Assembly (NCBI GenBank): GCA_031273705.1
Contig: JAISRJ010000327.1
Coordinates: 1-9,918, forward strand
Origin: Clostridiales bacterium
Lineage (GTDB): Bacteria; Bacillota; Clostridia; Lachnospirales; WQUN01
Length of the DNA: 9,918 bases
Reading direction: 5' to 3'
Shown: positions 1-7,597 of the stretch, piece by piece
How the letters are laid out: every line of letters starts with the position of its first letter
Position numbering within the stretch: position 1 is the first letter of the stretch
The notes under the pieces: generated by a model
The model's input: the letters and a program-made list of their open reading frames with translations, nothing else
Told to the model about the DNA's origin: nothing
Databases searched by the model: none
Position numbers and translations under genes: made by a program

Positions 1-300
1 AAAGAATCTGATATTCAGTCTATGACATTTAATATTTTGGATGATACTGTTAAAAATAATGATATTATTTCTGTATTGTCTCACTTTGCATATTTTGATA
101 ATACTAATAATACGTTTGCAACACTCACGATAAAATACGATAAGTCTGTTTTTGATTTATATGATTACATAATCAATAACCCAAATTTTTTGCAAATAAC
201 CGGCACTTTAAACGATAATAAAGACTTTACTTTAAAATTAAAACGAAAATTTGATCCCGATAAAAATTTAACTATCAGACTTAATTCAATTGGAACATAG
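1..300 (+). CDS. 3' end of an unrecognised AT-rich gene (partial)
   Basis: The reading frame is open from the first base, so the true start probably lies upstream of the window. The first in-frame ATG (position 22) has no convincing ribosome binding site before it, which supports reading this as a C-terminal fragment of about 99 residues ending in TAG. The fragment is rich in Asn, Asp, Lys, Thr and Ile, is hydrophilic, and has no transmembrane segment, cysteine or motif that I recognise. Alternating hydrophobic and polar residues in the second half suggest beta strands, but that is only inference. By hand count the G+C content is about 25 percent, far below the genes further right, so it may have a different origin. 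It is followed directly by a terminator hairpin, consistent with being the last gene of its unit. Function unknown. Confidence 0.6.
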   Translation, partial: KESDIQSMTFNILDDTVKNNDIISVLSHFAYFDNTNNTFATLTIKYDKSVFDLYDYIINNPNFLQITGTLNDNKDFTLKLKRKFDPDKNLTIRLNSIGT

Positions 301-307
301 TCAAAAG

Positions 308-356
308 AGCTGTATCAAAACGATTTTTCTCTCGTTGATACAGCTTCCCTATTTTT
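308..356. terminator. Bidirectional intrinsic terminator
   Basis: A perfect 11-bp inverted repeat (308-318 with 335-345, arm AGCTGTATCAA) encloses a 16-nt loop. On the + strand it begins 7 nt after the stop codon of the leftmost gene and is followed by TCCCTATTTTT. Read on the minus strand the stem is followed by CTCTTTTG, so it may also end transcripts of the leftward operon that finishes at 458. The U-tracts are short on both sides. Confidence 0.7.
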
Positions 357-457
357 ACATAAATCTTTTGACAACTTGATAGAACTAAAATTGCTAATTA
401 CTGCTTTGATTGTACGCAAATGGTAAGCTGTTACTATTATGACCGCACGCGTATTAG

Positions 458-619
458 TTACCCTTTCTTTTTAGCGCACGCCGCATTACAATTATCGCAA
501 CCGCAGCCCCCAGCCCCATTTCTTCTGTCGATTACCATCTTACGCACTACCAACCCGACTGCCGCAAGCACCAAAATAAATACCACGACAGTCCCCATAT
601 TAGCGATTATCAAACTCAC
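458..619 (-). CDS. FeoB-associated-type Cys-rich small membrane protein
   Basis: This is a 53-residue protein with one transmembrane segment (about residues 10-25), then a basic stretch (RKMVIDRRNG) and a cysteine cluster at C39, C41, C44 and C48, ending in a lysine-rich tail. This layout matches the small FeoB-associated Cys-rich membrane proteins of Bacillota, which are usually encoded next to ferrous iron transporter genes and are thought to assist FeoB at the membrane. The GTG start at 617-619 is chosen because GGGAGGG lies 8 nt upstream. The ATG at 596-598 would leave that site 28 nt away, and the upstream ATG at 665-667 has no clear site. No feoA or feoB is in the window, so the iron link rests on family resemblance only. 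It is the last gene of the leftward cluster, 81 nt after the aminopeptidase gene. Confidence 0.65.
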   Translation of the reverse strand: MSLIIANMGTVVVFILVLAAVGLVVRKMVIDRRNGAGGCGCDNCNAACAKKKG

Positions 620-657
620 TGCTTTAACCCTCCCAGGGTCATAAACAACCTTGAGTC

Positions 658-696
658 CGTTTGACAAACCCGCCCTTGAATACTATTTATCAAACG
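658..696. repeat. Inverted repeat between aminopeptidase and small membrane protein genes
   Basis: CGTTTGA (658-664) and TCAAACG (690-696) form a 7-bp inverted repeat with a 25-nt loop, in the gap just after the aminopeptidase stop codon. No T-tract follows on the minus strand, so it is not a good terminator. It may be an RNA-processing or stability hairpin separating the two genes of the transcript, or chance. Confidence 0.3.
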
Positions 697-700
697 CGCT

Positions 701-1930
701 CTAAAACACAAACAACCCATTCACAAACACATCCGACTCGGTTCCGTCATATTCTATGCCTATTATGCTCATATCCTCCGTGCCGAACATAAAATCTATG
801 TGAACCAATGAATCATTCAGCCCGACGGCGGCAATTTCCTCTTTAGTCATACCATCGGAATCTTTTAGGTTAATCGCGTACCCCTTTCCCAAAGCCAAAT
901 GACACGCGGCGTTTTCATCAAACAGAGTCTCGTAAAATAAAACGCCTTCCCGCGAAATAGGCGAATCAATCGGCACCAACGCTACTTCTCCCAAGTACTT
1001 TGAGCCTTCGTCCGTCTCTATAAGTTTTTTAAGGTTCTCCTCGTTCTTCTCCGCCTTAAAATCGACGACTTTCCCATTCTCGAACGTAAATTCAAAACCC
1101 TCTATCAAATTGCCATACAGTGATAACGGCAAAGAGGCAACCACACGTCCGTTTACTCCAAACTTATATGGGGCTGTAAATATCTCTTCGGTCGGGATAT
1201 TGGGGTTAAATCCCCTACCCCCCGAGCTGGACTCTCTGCCCCCAACCCACTGATGACCGGGCAATAATCGTACTTCCAAATCGGTACCCAATTTATTTTT
1301 GAATTTTAAACTCTTGAAGTTCTTTTTAGTAAGATACTCAACCCGCTGTTTAAAATTGTTATTATGTTCTTCCCATGCCCGAATGGGATCAGCGACTTGC
1401 GCTCTCGACACCTTTAAGATAGCTTCGCCTAACCTTTCCACAGCTTCGTTTAAAGGCAGAGTCGGAAAGACCTTTGCCGCCCATCTAGGCGAAGGCAACC
1501 CCACAATGGACCAACGAACCTTGTTAGACATGGTATTTTCCCTGTGTTTGACCAAAGTCTTACCCCGGCTTACAGTACCTCTGCCAATTCGGTCGGGATC
1601 AACCCCCGCCAAAAAGTCAGGGTCATTAGAAATTATGTTCAAGTAAACGGCGTCTTGATCGTCATAGTATTTAAAATACTCAGCCAGCCAATCATTTGAT
1701 TCGTCAAACACTTCATCTTTCGCTCTCAAAAATCTCATGCGAGAACATTCTTCGTCGTCCCATTTGTATACTACGTTTTTCGCCCCCGCGTCATAGGCGA
1801 CCTCCGAAACGATTCTCGCAAACGGAGCGTCTTGCGTGTCGCAGGCTATTACTACCACATCTCCGGGCTGAACAGCGCCTCCCACCCTCACAAAAACCTT
1901 CGCCAGTTTCTTTAGTTCCTCACCTGTCAT
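701..1930 (-). CDS. M29 family metallo-aminopeptidase (AmpS/AmpT type)
   Basis: This 409-residue protein has the normal length and layout of peptidase family M29, cytosolic two-metal aminopeptidases that remove N-terminal residues from peptides. The N-terminal half (about 1-200) is the alpha/beta dimerisation region and the C-terminal half carries the metal site. Expected ligands and catalytic residues are all visible: E248/E249 in NIPTEE, E315 in LGEVALVP, H344 in ACHLALG, Y351, and H377 and D379 in VHIDFMFG. The start at 1930 is fixed by TAAGGAGGA 5-6 nt upstream. An in-frame extension to 2101 would run deep into the ABC gene and is rejected. There is no signal peptide, so it should be cytoplasmic. 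It starts 43 nt after the ABC exporter gene on the same strand and is probably co-transcribed. A role in trimming an exported or imported peptide is possible from context but unproven. Confidence 0.93.
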   Translation of the reverse strand: MTGEELKKLAKVFVRVGGAVQPGDVVVIACDTQDAPFARIVSEVAYDAGAKNVVYKWDDEECSRMRFLRAKDEVFDESNDWLAEYFKYYDDQDAVYLNIISNDPDFLAGVDPDRIGRGTVSRGKTLVKHRENTMSNKVRWSIVGLPSPRWAAKVFPTLPLNEAVERLGEAILKVSRAQVADPIRAWEEHNNNFKQRVEYLTKKNFKSLKFKNKLGTDLEVRLLPGHQWVGGRESSSGGRGFNPNIPTEEIFTAPYKFGVNGRVVASLPLSLYGNLIEGFEFTFENGKVVDFKAEKNEENLKKLIETDEGSKYLGEVALVPIDSPISREGVLFYETLFDENAACHLALGKGYAINLKDSDGMTKEEIAAVGLNDSLVHIDFMFGTEDMSIIGIEYDGTESDVFVNGLFVF

Positions 1931-1945
1931 AAAAATCCTCCTTAA

Positions 1946-1963
1946 AAGTGTAGGACGACACTT
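1946..1963 (-). promoter_or_regulatory. Small hairpin just upstream of the aminopeptidase ribosome binding site
   Basis: A 6-bp perfect stem (1946-1951 with 1958-1963) with a 6-nt loop lies in the 43-nt gap between the ABC gene and the aminopeptidase gene. On the minus strand it is followed by two T residues and then the AAGGAGGA site. It could weaken read-through or modulate translation of the aminopeptidase, but it is short. Confidence 0.3.
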
Positions 1964-1973
1964 GCCGCCTGTT

Positions 1974-3809
1974 CTAATCAAGAGCGCTATTAAGCAATTT
2001 ATTTTCCGCTTCTTCTTTAAATTGATTAGTGTATAAATTATAATACGCGCCGCGTTTACGCAGCAGTTCTTTATGACTGCCGGACTCGGAGATCTTACCA
2101 TCGTGTATTAATAATATCCTATCACAAGATCGAATTGTTGACAATCGATGCGCGACAATAAAACTCGTTCTGCCACTTAATACTATATCCACGGCGTCTT
2201 GAATCATTCGTTCGGTTTCGGTATCTATAGAGGATGTGGCTTCATCCAGTACAAAGATCCTGGGATTAGCAATAATAGCTCGGGCGAAAGAAACCAATTG
2301 CCTTTGCCCCGTCGAAAGTCGGCTGCCCCCCTCACCTACCTGTGTCTCAAACCCCTTTTCCAGATTTTCAATAAACTGGTAAGCTCGTACTGATTTTGCG
2401 GCGTTTATCACTTCTTCGTCGGTGGCGTCCAGCTTGGCGTACCGAATATTGTCCGCCACTGTGCCGCTGAATAAATGAGGTGTCTGCAACACATACCCCA
2501 AATTAGAATGCAGCCATAACTGTGATCTTTCGCGATAATCCACTCCGTCGATTAATATTTCCCCGCTCGTCGGTTCATAAAACCTGCAAATAAGATTTAC
2601 AATGGTGCTTTTGCCCGCGCCTGTCTCGCCGACCAGCGCTATCTTTTCACCGGCGCGAACCGTCAAATTAAAATCTTCCAACACGCTCTCGCCGGTTTTA
2701 TATTTAAATCCGACATGACGGAATTCGATCATGCCTTCTATACCAGGCCAATTCTCTAGCCTAGGATTAACACTGTCTCCGTACTTTTCTATAACATCCG
2801 GTCTGTCTGTAATATCCGGCAAGGCGTCTAATAAAGTCAAAGACCGTTCCGCGGACGCCTGCGCCGATTGAAACTCCGAAAACACGCGGGCAATTTGCTG
2901 CACGGGTTCATACATTTGAACGGCATATGAAATAAACACCGTGTATGTACCGAACGTAATCAGCCCACTATGCAATTCGCCGCCGCCTGCCCACAGCACC
3001 AAACCCACACTAACCGAACCCAGAGAGAGCACTATCGGCAGATAAACGGCAGACAGTACCGCCGCTTTTATCGAAACCTTACGCATACCGCCGGACAATT
3101 CCTGAAACTCGCCGAAGTTGCGCTCTTCTCGCACAAGTGTCTTTGTCGTTCGCGCTCCGTTAATTCCCTCATTATAAGCTCCTGTAATCCTGGAATTTAT
3201 TTTGCGGACTTCACGCTGATTTTTCAGAATTACCTTTTGAAAGTACACGCTAACAGCGAATAGCACCGGAAACACTGTCATCAATATTAAAGCCAGCTTA
3301 ACATTAAGAATAAACATATTAATCAGCACTATAATGATTATCGCAACGCCCCATACCAGGTCCAGCAAACCCCAGGCGACCACATCCCCTATTCGCTGGG
3401 CGTCCGAGGTCATTCGCGCCATTATCCAACCCACGGGTGTTTTATCATAATATGAAAATGATAATTCTTGCAAACTGTCAAAGCCCGCTCGACGGATAGA
3501 ATAAACGGTGTTGTTTTCCAACCTGCCGGTTATCAGCACGAAAGAGTATATAATCAAACTTTGGGATATGACCATAAGCACGTATAAACCTATAAATATC
3601 GGGAAACCATTCAGAGAGCCTTTAACTATAAAATTATCTATGGCAACCTTGGACATAAGTGGAAAACCCGCGTCAAAGCCCGCCAATAAGATCATGAGAA
3701 CAAAGATCCAGACGATCTCCTTCTTATAGACAGAGATCAATCTGTAAAGCCTCATCCACAGCTTTAAATCCAAGTCTTTTGTATAATCTTGTTCATCGTA
3801 TCCGCTCAA
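1974..3809 (-). CDS. ABC exporter half-transporter, subunit with the active ATP site residues
   Basis: This 611-residue type IV ABC exporter subunit has a six-helix transmembrane domain (segments near residues 32-52, 69-92, 144-168, 172-190, 249-273 and 283-300) followed by a nucleotide-binding domain. Visible motifs are Walker A GETGAGKST (394-402), Q-loop Q442, a degenerate signature LSTGQ (498-502), Walker B IFVLDE (518-523, catalytic E523) and switch H554. The TTG start at 3809 overlaps the TGA stop of the upstream gene (TTGA) and is preceded 8 nt upstream by GAGGAGGAG, so translation is probably coupled. The longer frame from an ATG at 3860 has no comparable support. It pairs with the preceding gene as a heterodimer of the BmrCD/LmrCD/TM287-288 type, which export drugs or lipid-like compounds. 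No C39 peptidase domain is present, so it is not a leader-cleaving peptide exporter. The substrate is unknown. Confidence 0.92.
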   Translation of the reverse strand: MSGYDEQDYTKDLDLKLWMRLYRLISVYKKEIVWIFVLMILLAGFDAGFPLMSKVAIDNFIVKGSLNGFPIFIGLYVLMVISQSLIIYSFVLITGRLENNTVYSIRRAGFDSLQELSFSYYDKTPVGWIMARMTSDAQRIGDVVAWGLLDLVWGVAIIIIVLINMFILNVKLALILMTVFPVLFAVSVYFQKVILKNQREVRKINSRITGAYNEGINGARTTKTLVREERNFGEFQELSGGMRKVSIKAAVLSAVYLPIVLSLGSVSVGLVLWAGGGELHSGLITFGTYTVFISYAVQMYEPVQQIARVFSEFQSAQASAERSLTLLDALPDITDRPDVIEKYGDSVNPRLENWPGIEGMIEFRHVGFKYKTGESVLEDFNLTVRAGEKIALVGETGAGKSTIVNLICRFYEPTSGEILIDGVDYRERSQLWLHSNLGYVLQTPHLFSGTVADNIRYAKLDATDEEVINAAKSVRAYQFIENLEKGFETQVGEGGSRLSTGQRQLVSFARAIIANPRIFVLDEATSSIDTETERMIQDAVDIVLSGRTSFIVAHRLSTIRSCDRILLIHDGKISESGSHKELLRKRGAYYNLYTNQFKEEAENKLLNSALD

Positions 3810-5611
3810 GTGGCAATCTCCTCCTCGAAGTCCTCCTCCAGCATATTTTGAATATTCCAAATCCTTTTGTAAAGCCCCTCGCGCTCTATTAACTCACTGT
3901 GGGTTCCCACATCGGATAATTTTCCGTATTCTATAACAAAAATCTTATCCGCTTGCATTAGAGTTGTAATTCTTTGTGATATAATAAAGGTAGTCACATC
4001 GGTTCGACGCTCTTTCAAGGCGGCGCGAATCCTGGCGTCCGTATCCGTATCTACGGCGCTTAACGAATCATCGAATATTAGTATATCACTTGCTCTGATC
4101 AGTGTTCGAGCGATTGCGACCCGTTGTTTTTGTCCTCCGGAGAGAGTTACGCCCTTTTCACCTACCAAAGTGTCATAACCGTTTTCAAAATTCTCTATTA
4201 CATCGTGAACAGCCGCTGTTCTGGCGGCATCTGCTATTTCAACATGAGTCGCGTCAAATCGCGCCATGCGGATATTTTCCTCAATCGTCTTGGAATACAG
4301 GAACGGCTCTTGCAATACGACCCCAATCCGTTCACGCAACCATTTCTTTTCTATCAAACGCAGTTCTTGCCCGTTGATTGTAATAGAACCGTCTATGTAA
4401 TCATACAACCTTAACAGCAAGTGCATTATTGTGGATTTTCCGGAGCCAGTGCTACCCAAAAAGGCGATTGTCTCGCCTTTTTTTACAGTAAAGCTCAAAT
4501 CCGAGAGCACCGGTTTGTTCTTTTCGTAATAAAATGAGATATGGTCGAACACAATATCACCATTCAGAGGATGTTTAACCGCGTTAGGCGTATCGATTTC
4601 GGGTGGCGAATTAATAATTTCATATACACGACCCAACGAAACGCTCATTCTGCCCATATCGCTCAAAATCCTCGCCAATTGACGAATCGGGAAGACCAGC
4701 ATACCTACATATGTATTAAATACCAGCAACGAACCCAGGCTTAGATTGCCGTTTACAGTATAATAAACGCCAACAAATAAAACCAGAGCAATTTGAAAAA
4801 TACACAGAAAATCCGATATGGCCCAAAACCCGGACATCACTTTTATTAAATGGATGTTTAGATCCCGAAATGTCGAATTCTTTTCTTCAAATTTATCCAC
4901 TTCATATTTTTCGCGGCCGAAAGCTCTAACCACGCGAACCCCGCTTAAATTTTCCTGCAAGGCGGCTTGTAGCTCTCCTTCTTTTTCATCGGCAGCTTTA
5001 AAGGAAGCCATAATTTTTTTAAAATAAAGAAAGCTAAACACAAAAACAAATGGCATAACAACGACGGACACAATCGTTAATGAGCCATTTATACCGGACA
5101 TTATAATCATTGAATATGTAACGATAAATATAACCCGGAACGCCTCGACCATCTGAGAAGCCAGGAATCGGCGAATAGTCTCGACATCGGACGTACATCG
5201 CTGAATCAAATCACCGGTCTGGGCATTTACGTGATAATTATAGGGCATTTTCTGTAAATGATCATATAATGTATCTTTTAGAGCTTTGGCTATATTCTCA
5301 GAACCTTTAGCGGTGAACTTTCCCCTAAAATAGGAAAAAACGCCTGTGGTAATCGTAACAGCCACAATTGCCAACGAGCATATCCAGATATTGACCGCAA
5401 GTGCCGAAACCCCGCCAAGATTCTCTATGAAATTAATCACAAGCGCGGGCGCTTCCATCGGCTTGCCATCCAGAGCGGAGTCAATAGTAATCCTGATGAT
5501 TAAAGGAGGAAGCATAGTAGTAAACGTAGCTAAACCGGCCATCAAAACAGCGCCGAAATAATACAGCCGATTGCCTCTCATCAGCTTTAGAAAATTTTTA
5601 AACGCGATCAA
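3806..5611 (-). CDS. ABC exporter half-transporter, subunit with degenerate ATP site
   Basis: This 601-residue ABC exporter subunit has transmembrane segments in the first 310 residues and a nucleotide-binding domain from about 350. Motifs: Walker A GSTGSGKST (386-394), Q-loop Q434, canonical signature LSGGQ (490-494), and Walker B ILIFDD (510-515), where the catalytic Glu is replaced by D515. The switch His is replaced by Q546 (IISQR). Its own Walker site should therefore hydrolyse ATP poorly, while its intact LSGGQ completes the active site of the partner. This is the complement of the next gene's pattern, a strong sign of an obligate heterodimer. The TTG start at 5609-5611 is chosen because GGGGGTGAT lies about 3-6 nt upstream. 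The next in-frame ATG at residue 11 would remove the start of the elbow helix. It is the first gene of the leftward operon. Confidence 0.92.
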   Translation of the reverse strand: MIAFKNFLKLMRGNRLYYFGAVLMAGLATFTTMLPPLIIRITIDSALDGKPMEAPALVINFIENLGGVSALAVNIWICSLAIVAVTITTGVFSYFRGKFTAKGSENIAKALKDTLYDHLQKMPYNYHVNAQTGDLIQRCTSDVETIRRFLASQMVEAFRVIFIVTYSMIIMSGINGSLTIVSVVVMPFVFVFSFLYFKKIMASFKAADEKEGELQAALQENLSGVRVVRAFGREKYEVDKFEEKNSTFRDLNIHLIKVMSGFWAISDFLCIFQIALVLFVGVYYTVNGNLSLGSLLVFNTYVGMLVFPIRQLARILSDMGRMSVSLGRVYEIINSPPEIDTPNAVKHPLNGDIVFDHISFYYEKNKPVLSDLSFTVKKGETIAFLGSTGSGKSTIMHLLLRLYDYIDGSITINGQELRLIEKKWLRERIGVVLQEPFLYSKTIEENIRMARFDATHVEIADAARTAAVHDVIENFENGYDTLVGEKGVTLSGGQKQRVAIARTLIRASDILIFDDSLSAVDTDTDARIRAALKERRTDVTTFIISQRITTLMQADKIFVIEYGKLSDVGTHSELIEREGLYKRIWNIQNMLEEDFEEEIAT

Positions 5612-5628
5612 AGAATCACCCCCGAAAC

Positions 5629-5657
5629 AATATACTCTATCTATACTTTAAAATCAA
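5629..5657 (-). promoter_or_regulatory. Possible sigma-70-type promoter of the ABC exporter operon
   Basis: On the minus strand TTGATT (5652-5657) and TATATT (5629-5634) are separated by 17 nt. Transcription would begin near 5622, leaving only about a dozen nucleotides before the TTG start, so the transcript would barely include the ribosome binding site. That makes this assignment tentative, and a promoter further right is an alternative. Confidence 0.4.
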
Positions 5658-5662
5658 GATAG
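5637..5662. repeat. Inverted repeat inside the ABC operon promoter region
   Basis: CTATCT (5637-5642) and AGATAG (5657-5662) form an inverted repeat with a 14-nt AT-rich centre. It overlaps the proposed -35 and spacer of the leftward promoter, the position expected of an operator. The arms are only 6 bp and no regulator gene lies nearby in the window. Confidence 0.3.
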
Positions 5663-5790
5663 AAAACGGCTGTAAAATTTCCGCCGTGTCCAGTATATGT
5701 CGAATACCACAAACAATAGCAATTACACCAAATTAATCAAAAGAATAATACTCCATTAATTGCGAAACTTGGCATTGATAGAAAAATATG

Positions 5791-5819
5791 TTGAAAGTTA
5801 CCGATAATTCATGTATAAT
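5791..5819 (+). promoter_or_regulatory. Sigma-70-type promoter of glyA and the two following precursor genes
   Basis: TTGAAA (5791-5796) and a perfect TATAAT (5814-5819) are spaced by 17 nt. Transcription should start near 5826, giving a leader of about 59 nt before the glyA ATG. The leader contains a small GCG-GAAA-CGC hairpin (5834-5843) but nothing I can identify as a known riboswitch. Confidence 0.8.
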
Positions 5820-5884
5820 AGTTTTGCAGGGAAGCGGAAACGCCACAAGCCTCGTTAAAGCCAAACCAAAGGAGCATTTGTTTA

Positions 5885-7129
5885 ATGTATGACTTTACAA
5901 ATATTCAGTCTATCGATCTTGATTTAGCTAACGCAATCAGTCTGGAAATGCAACGGCAGCATAACAATATTGAGCTTATTGCTTCTGAAAATTTTGTTTC
6001 AAGGGCAGTTATGGCCGCTATGGGTTCCCCTCTTACAAATAAATACGCCGAGGGTTATCCGGGCAGACGTTATTATGGTGGCTGCCAGAATGTTGATACA
6101 GTCGAAAATCTAGCTATTGATCGTTTGAAAAAATTATTCGGCGCTGAACACGCTAATGTACAACCGCATTCCGGCGCCCAAGCCAATCTTGCCGTATATT
6201 TCGCGGTTCTAAAACCCGGCGATACCATCATGGGTATGAATCTTGCTCATGGTGGGCATTTATCGCATGGAAGCCCGGTAAATATGTCCGGGGCATATTA
6301 CAAAGTCATACCTTACGGTGTGCGTGAGGATAACGGACTTATCGATTATGACGAACTTCGCTCTACCGCGCTGAAACTGCGTCCTCGTATGATAGTTTGC
6401 GGGGCGAGCGCATATCCTCGCGTTATTGATTTCGAGAAATTCCACTCTATCGCTCAGGAAGTCGGGGCGTACTTAATGGCTGACATCGCGCACATCGCCG
6501 GGCTTATAGCCGCGGGGCTTCATCCCAGTCCTATCAATCACGCTGATTTTGTTACCTCTACAACACACAAAACATTACGCGGTCCGCGCGGCGGCGTTAT
6601 AATGTGTTCTAAAGAGCATGGCAAGCTAATCGACAAAGCCATTTTTCCAGGAACACAAGGCGGACCGTTAATGCATATTATCGCCGCTAAAGCTGTTGCT
6701 TTTCATGAAGCCCTACAAGACTCCTTTGGAACTTATTGCAAACAAATTATTAAAAACGCCCAGGCTTTGGCTAACGCTTTGATTGGGCATGGTTTCAAGC
6801 TTGTTTCCGGCGGTACGGACAATCATTTGTTATTGGTCGATCTGCGAGGTATCGGTGTGACTGGCAAAGAAGCTGAAAAAAGGCTGGACAGTGTATCTAT
6901 CACTTGTAACAAAAACGCCATTCCTTTTGACCCTCAAAGTCCATTTATCACCAGCGGCATTCGTCTTGGCACTCCGGCGATTACCACACGAGGGTTTAAG
7001 GAAGATGATTGTGTACTTGTTGCCGACGCAATCGCTTGTTGCCTAAAAGATAACGGCTTTAAAATGGCTGACGCGAAGGCCATTGTAGAAGGCTTGACAG
7101 AGAAATACCCAATGGCGCAGTTTCAATAA
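5885..7129 (+). CDS. glyA: Serine hydroxymethyltransferase
   Basis: This 414-residue cytosolic PLP enzyme interconverts serine plus tetrahydrofolate with glycine plus 5,10-methylene-tetrahydrofolate and is the main source of one-carbon units. Family landmarks are all present: ELIASENF near the N-terminus (30-37), the NKYAEGYPGRRYYGG block (52-66), the cofactor-binding D200 and H203 in MADIAHIAG, the Schiff-base K229 in TSTTHKTLRGPRGG, and the glycine-rich PGTQGGP. The length is normal and no residue looks lost. The ATG is preceded by AAAGGAG with 10-nt spacing. A good promoter lies upstream. The first precursor peptide gene begins only 22 nt after its stop, with no terminator between, so glyA is probably co-transcribed with it. 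Whether this reflects shared regulation or chance is not known. Confidence 0.97.
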   Translation: MYDFTNIQSIDLDLANAISLEMQRQHNNIELIASENFVSRAVMAAMGSPLTNKYAEGYPGRRYYGGCQNVDTVENLAIDRLKKLFGAEHANVQPHSGAQANLAVYFAVLKPGDTIMGMNLAHGGHLSHGSPVNMSGAYYKVIPYGVREDNGLIDYDELRSTALKLRPRMIVCGASAYPRVIDFEKFHSIAQEVGAYLMADIAHIAGLIAAGLHPSPINHADFVTSTTHKTLRGPRGGVIMCSKEHGKLIDKAIFPGTQGGPLMHIIAAKAVAFHEALQDSFGTYCKQIIKNAQALANALIGHGFKLVSGGTDNHLLLVDLRGIGVTGKEAEKRLDSVSITCNKNAIPFDPQSPFITSGIRLGTPAITTRGFKEDDCVLVADAIACCLKDNGFKMADAKAIVEGLTEKYPMAQFQ

Positions 7130-7151
7130 TATTATCGAAAGGAGATTCTAC

Positions 7152-7493
7152 ATGAAAAATTTTCAAGATCTTACCACAGATGAAATGGATCATCTTAACG
7201 GCGGTAATTATATAATAATCATCATTCCGGCCGGCGGAGCCATGCCTGTTATTTCGTCAGGAACAGGACCTATTTCTATGAGTTACGGCGGAGGATATAT
7301 GTCCGCCTACGATCCTTACGCGGCAACGACGGCGGCTCCTGTCGATCCTTACGCGGCGACTGTCGATCCTTACGCGGCGACTGTCGATCCTTACGCGGCG
7401 GCTGTCGATCCTTACGCGGCGGCTGTCGATCCCGCGGCGGCGGCGGCTCCTGCGGCAGGCACTCCAATATACGGCATAGTGGGTTATTATTAA
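7152..7493 (+). CDS. Putative RiPP precursor peptide with Gly-Gly leader and VDPYAA repeats
   Basis: This 113-residue protein does not match a family I can name. Residues 1-18 form a short acidic leader, FQDLTTDEMDHLNGG from residue 4, ending in Gly-Gly like bacteriocin-type leaders. Two further genes in the window share this pattern. The presumed core (19-113) begins with a hydrophobic stretch (NYIIIIIP), then Gly/Ser/Tyr-rich sequence, then a DPYAA unit (54-58), four full VDPYAA[T/A] repeats (64-91), a broken fifth, an Ala/Pro run and the end GIVGYY. There is no Cys, so thioether or disulfide chemistry is excluded here, while Tyr, Asp and Thr are the repeated candidate targets. GAAAGGAGA lies about 6 nt before the ATG. 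It sits 22 nt after glyA and 104 nt before the next precursor. A secreted unmodified repetitive peptide is the main alternative. Confidence 0.7.
   Translation: MKNFQDLTTDEMDHLNGGNYIIIIIPAGGAMPVISSGTGPISMSYGGGYMSAYDPYAATTAAPVDPYAATVDPYAATVDPYAAAVDPYAAAVDPAAAAAPAAGTPIYGIVGYY
7341..7433 (+). repeat. 21-bp tandem repeats in the first precursor gene
   Basis: Four consecutive 21-bp units begin at 7341, 7362, 7383 and 7404, each starting GTCGATCCTTACGCGGCG, and a fifth, broken unit begins at 7425. The first two end in ACT (Thr) and the last two in GCT (Ala). A diverged related unit lies just upstream near 7311. The near-identical DNA points to recent slippage or unequal crossing-over within the core region. 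Confidence 0.95.
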
Positions 7494-7597
7494 AGTAACT
7501 ATTCGATTGGAAGATTATTAGCCGCAAGATACAGACACACAAACCCTGGTCTGATTGTTAGCGTTTTTTACGAATAAATTTCCAAGGGGGAAATGCA

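Noticed and set aside
11..23. 13-nt exact match (ATATTCAGTCTAT) between the first gene and the start of glyA
   Set aside because: One 13-nt match is expected by chance in a window of this size, and the flanks do not match.
1931..2101. 57-residue N-terminal extension of the aminopeptidase
   Set aside because: It overlaps the end of the ABC exporter gene, while a strong ribosome binding site sits directly before the ATG at 1930.
5826..5884. Riboswitch in the glyA leader
   Set aside because: The leader is only about 59 nt with one 3-bp hairpin. I could not match it to ZTP, THF, glycine or SAM riboswitch layouts.
7341..7433. CRISPR-like array
   Set aside because: The 21-bp units are adjacent without spacers and are in frame within a coding sequence.
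7276..7542. Minus-strand open frame with Pro/Arg/Asp repeats opposite the first precursor
   Set aside because: It is the antisense shadow of the 21-bp repeats and has no supported start or ribosome binding site.
7532..7569. Terminator between the two precursor genes
   Set aside because: There is a run of six T (7564-7569), but the only stem nearby (CAGAC/GTCTG) is 5 bp with a 12-nt loop and lies 10 nt before the run. It is too weak to call.
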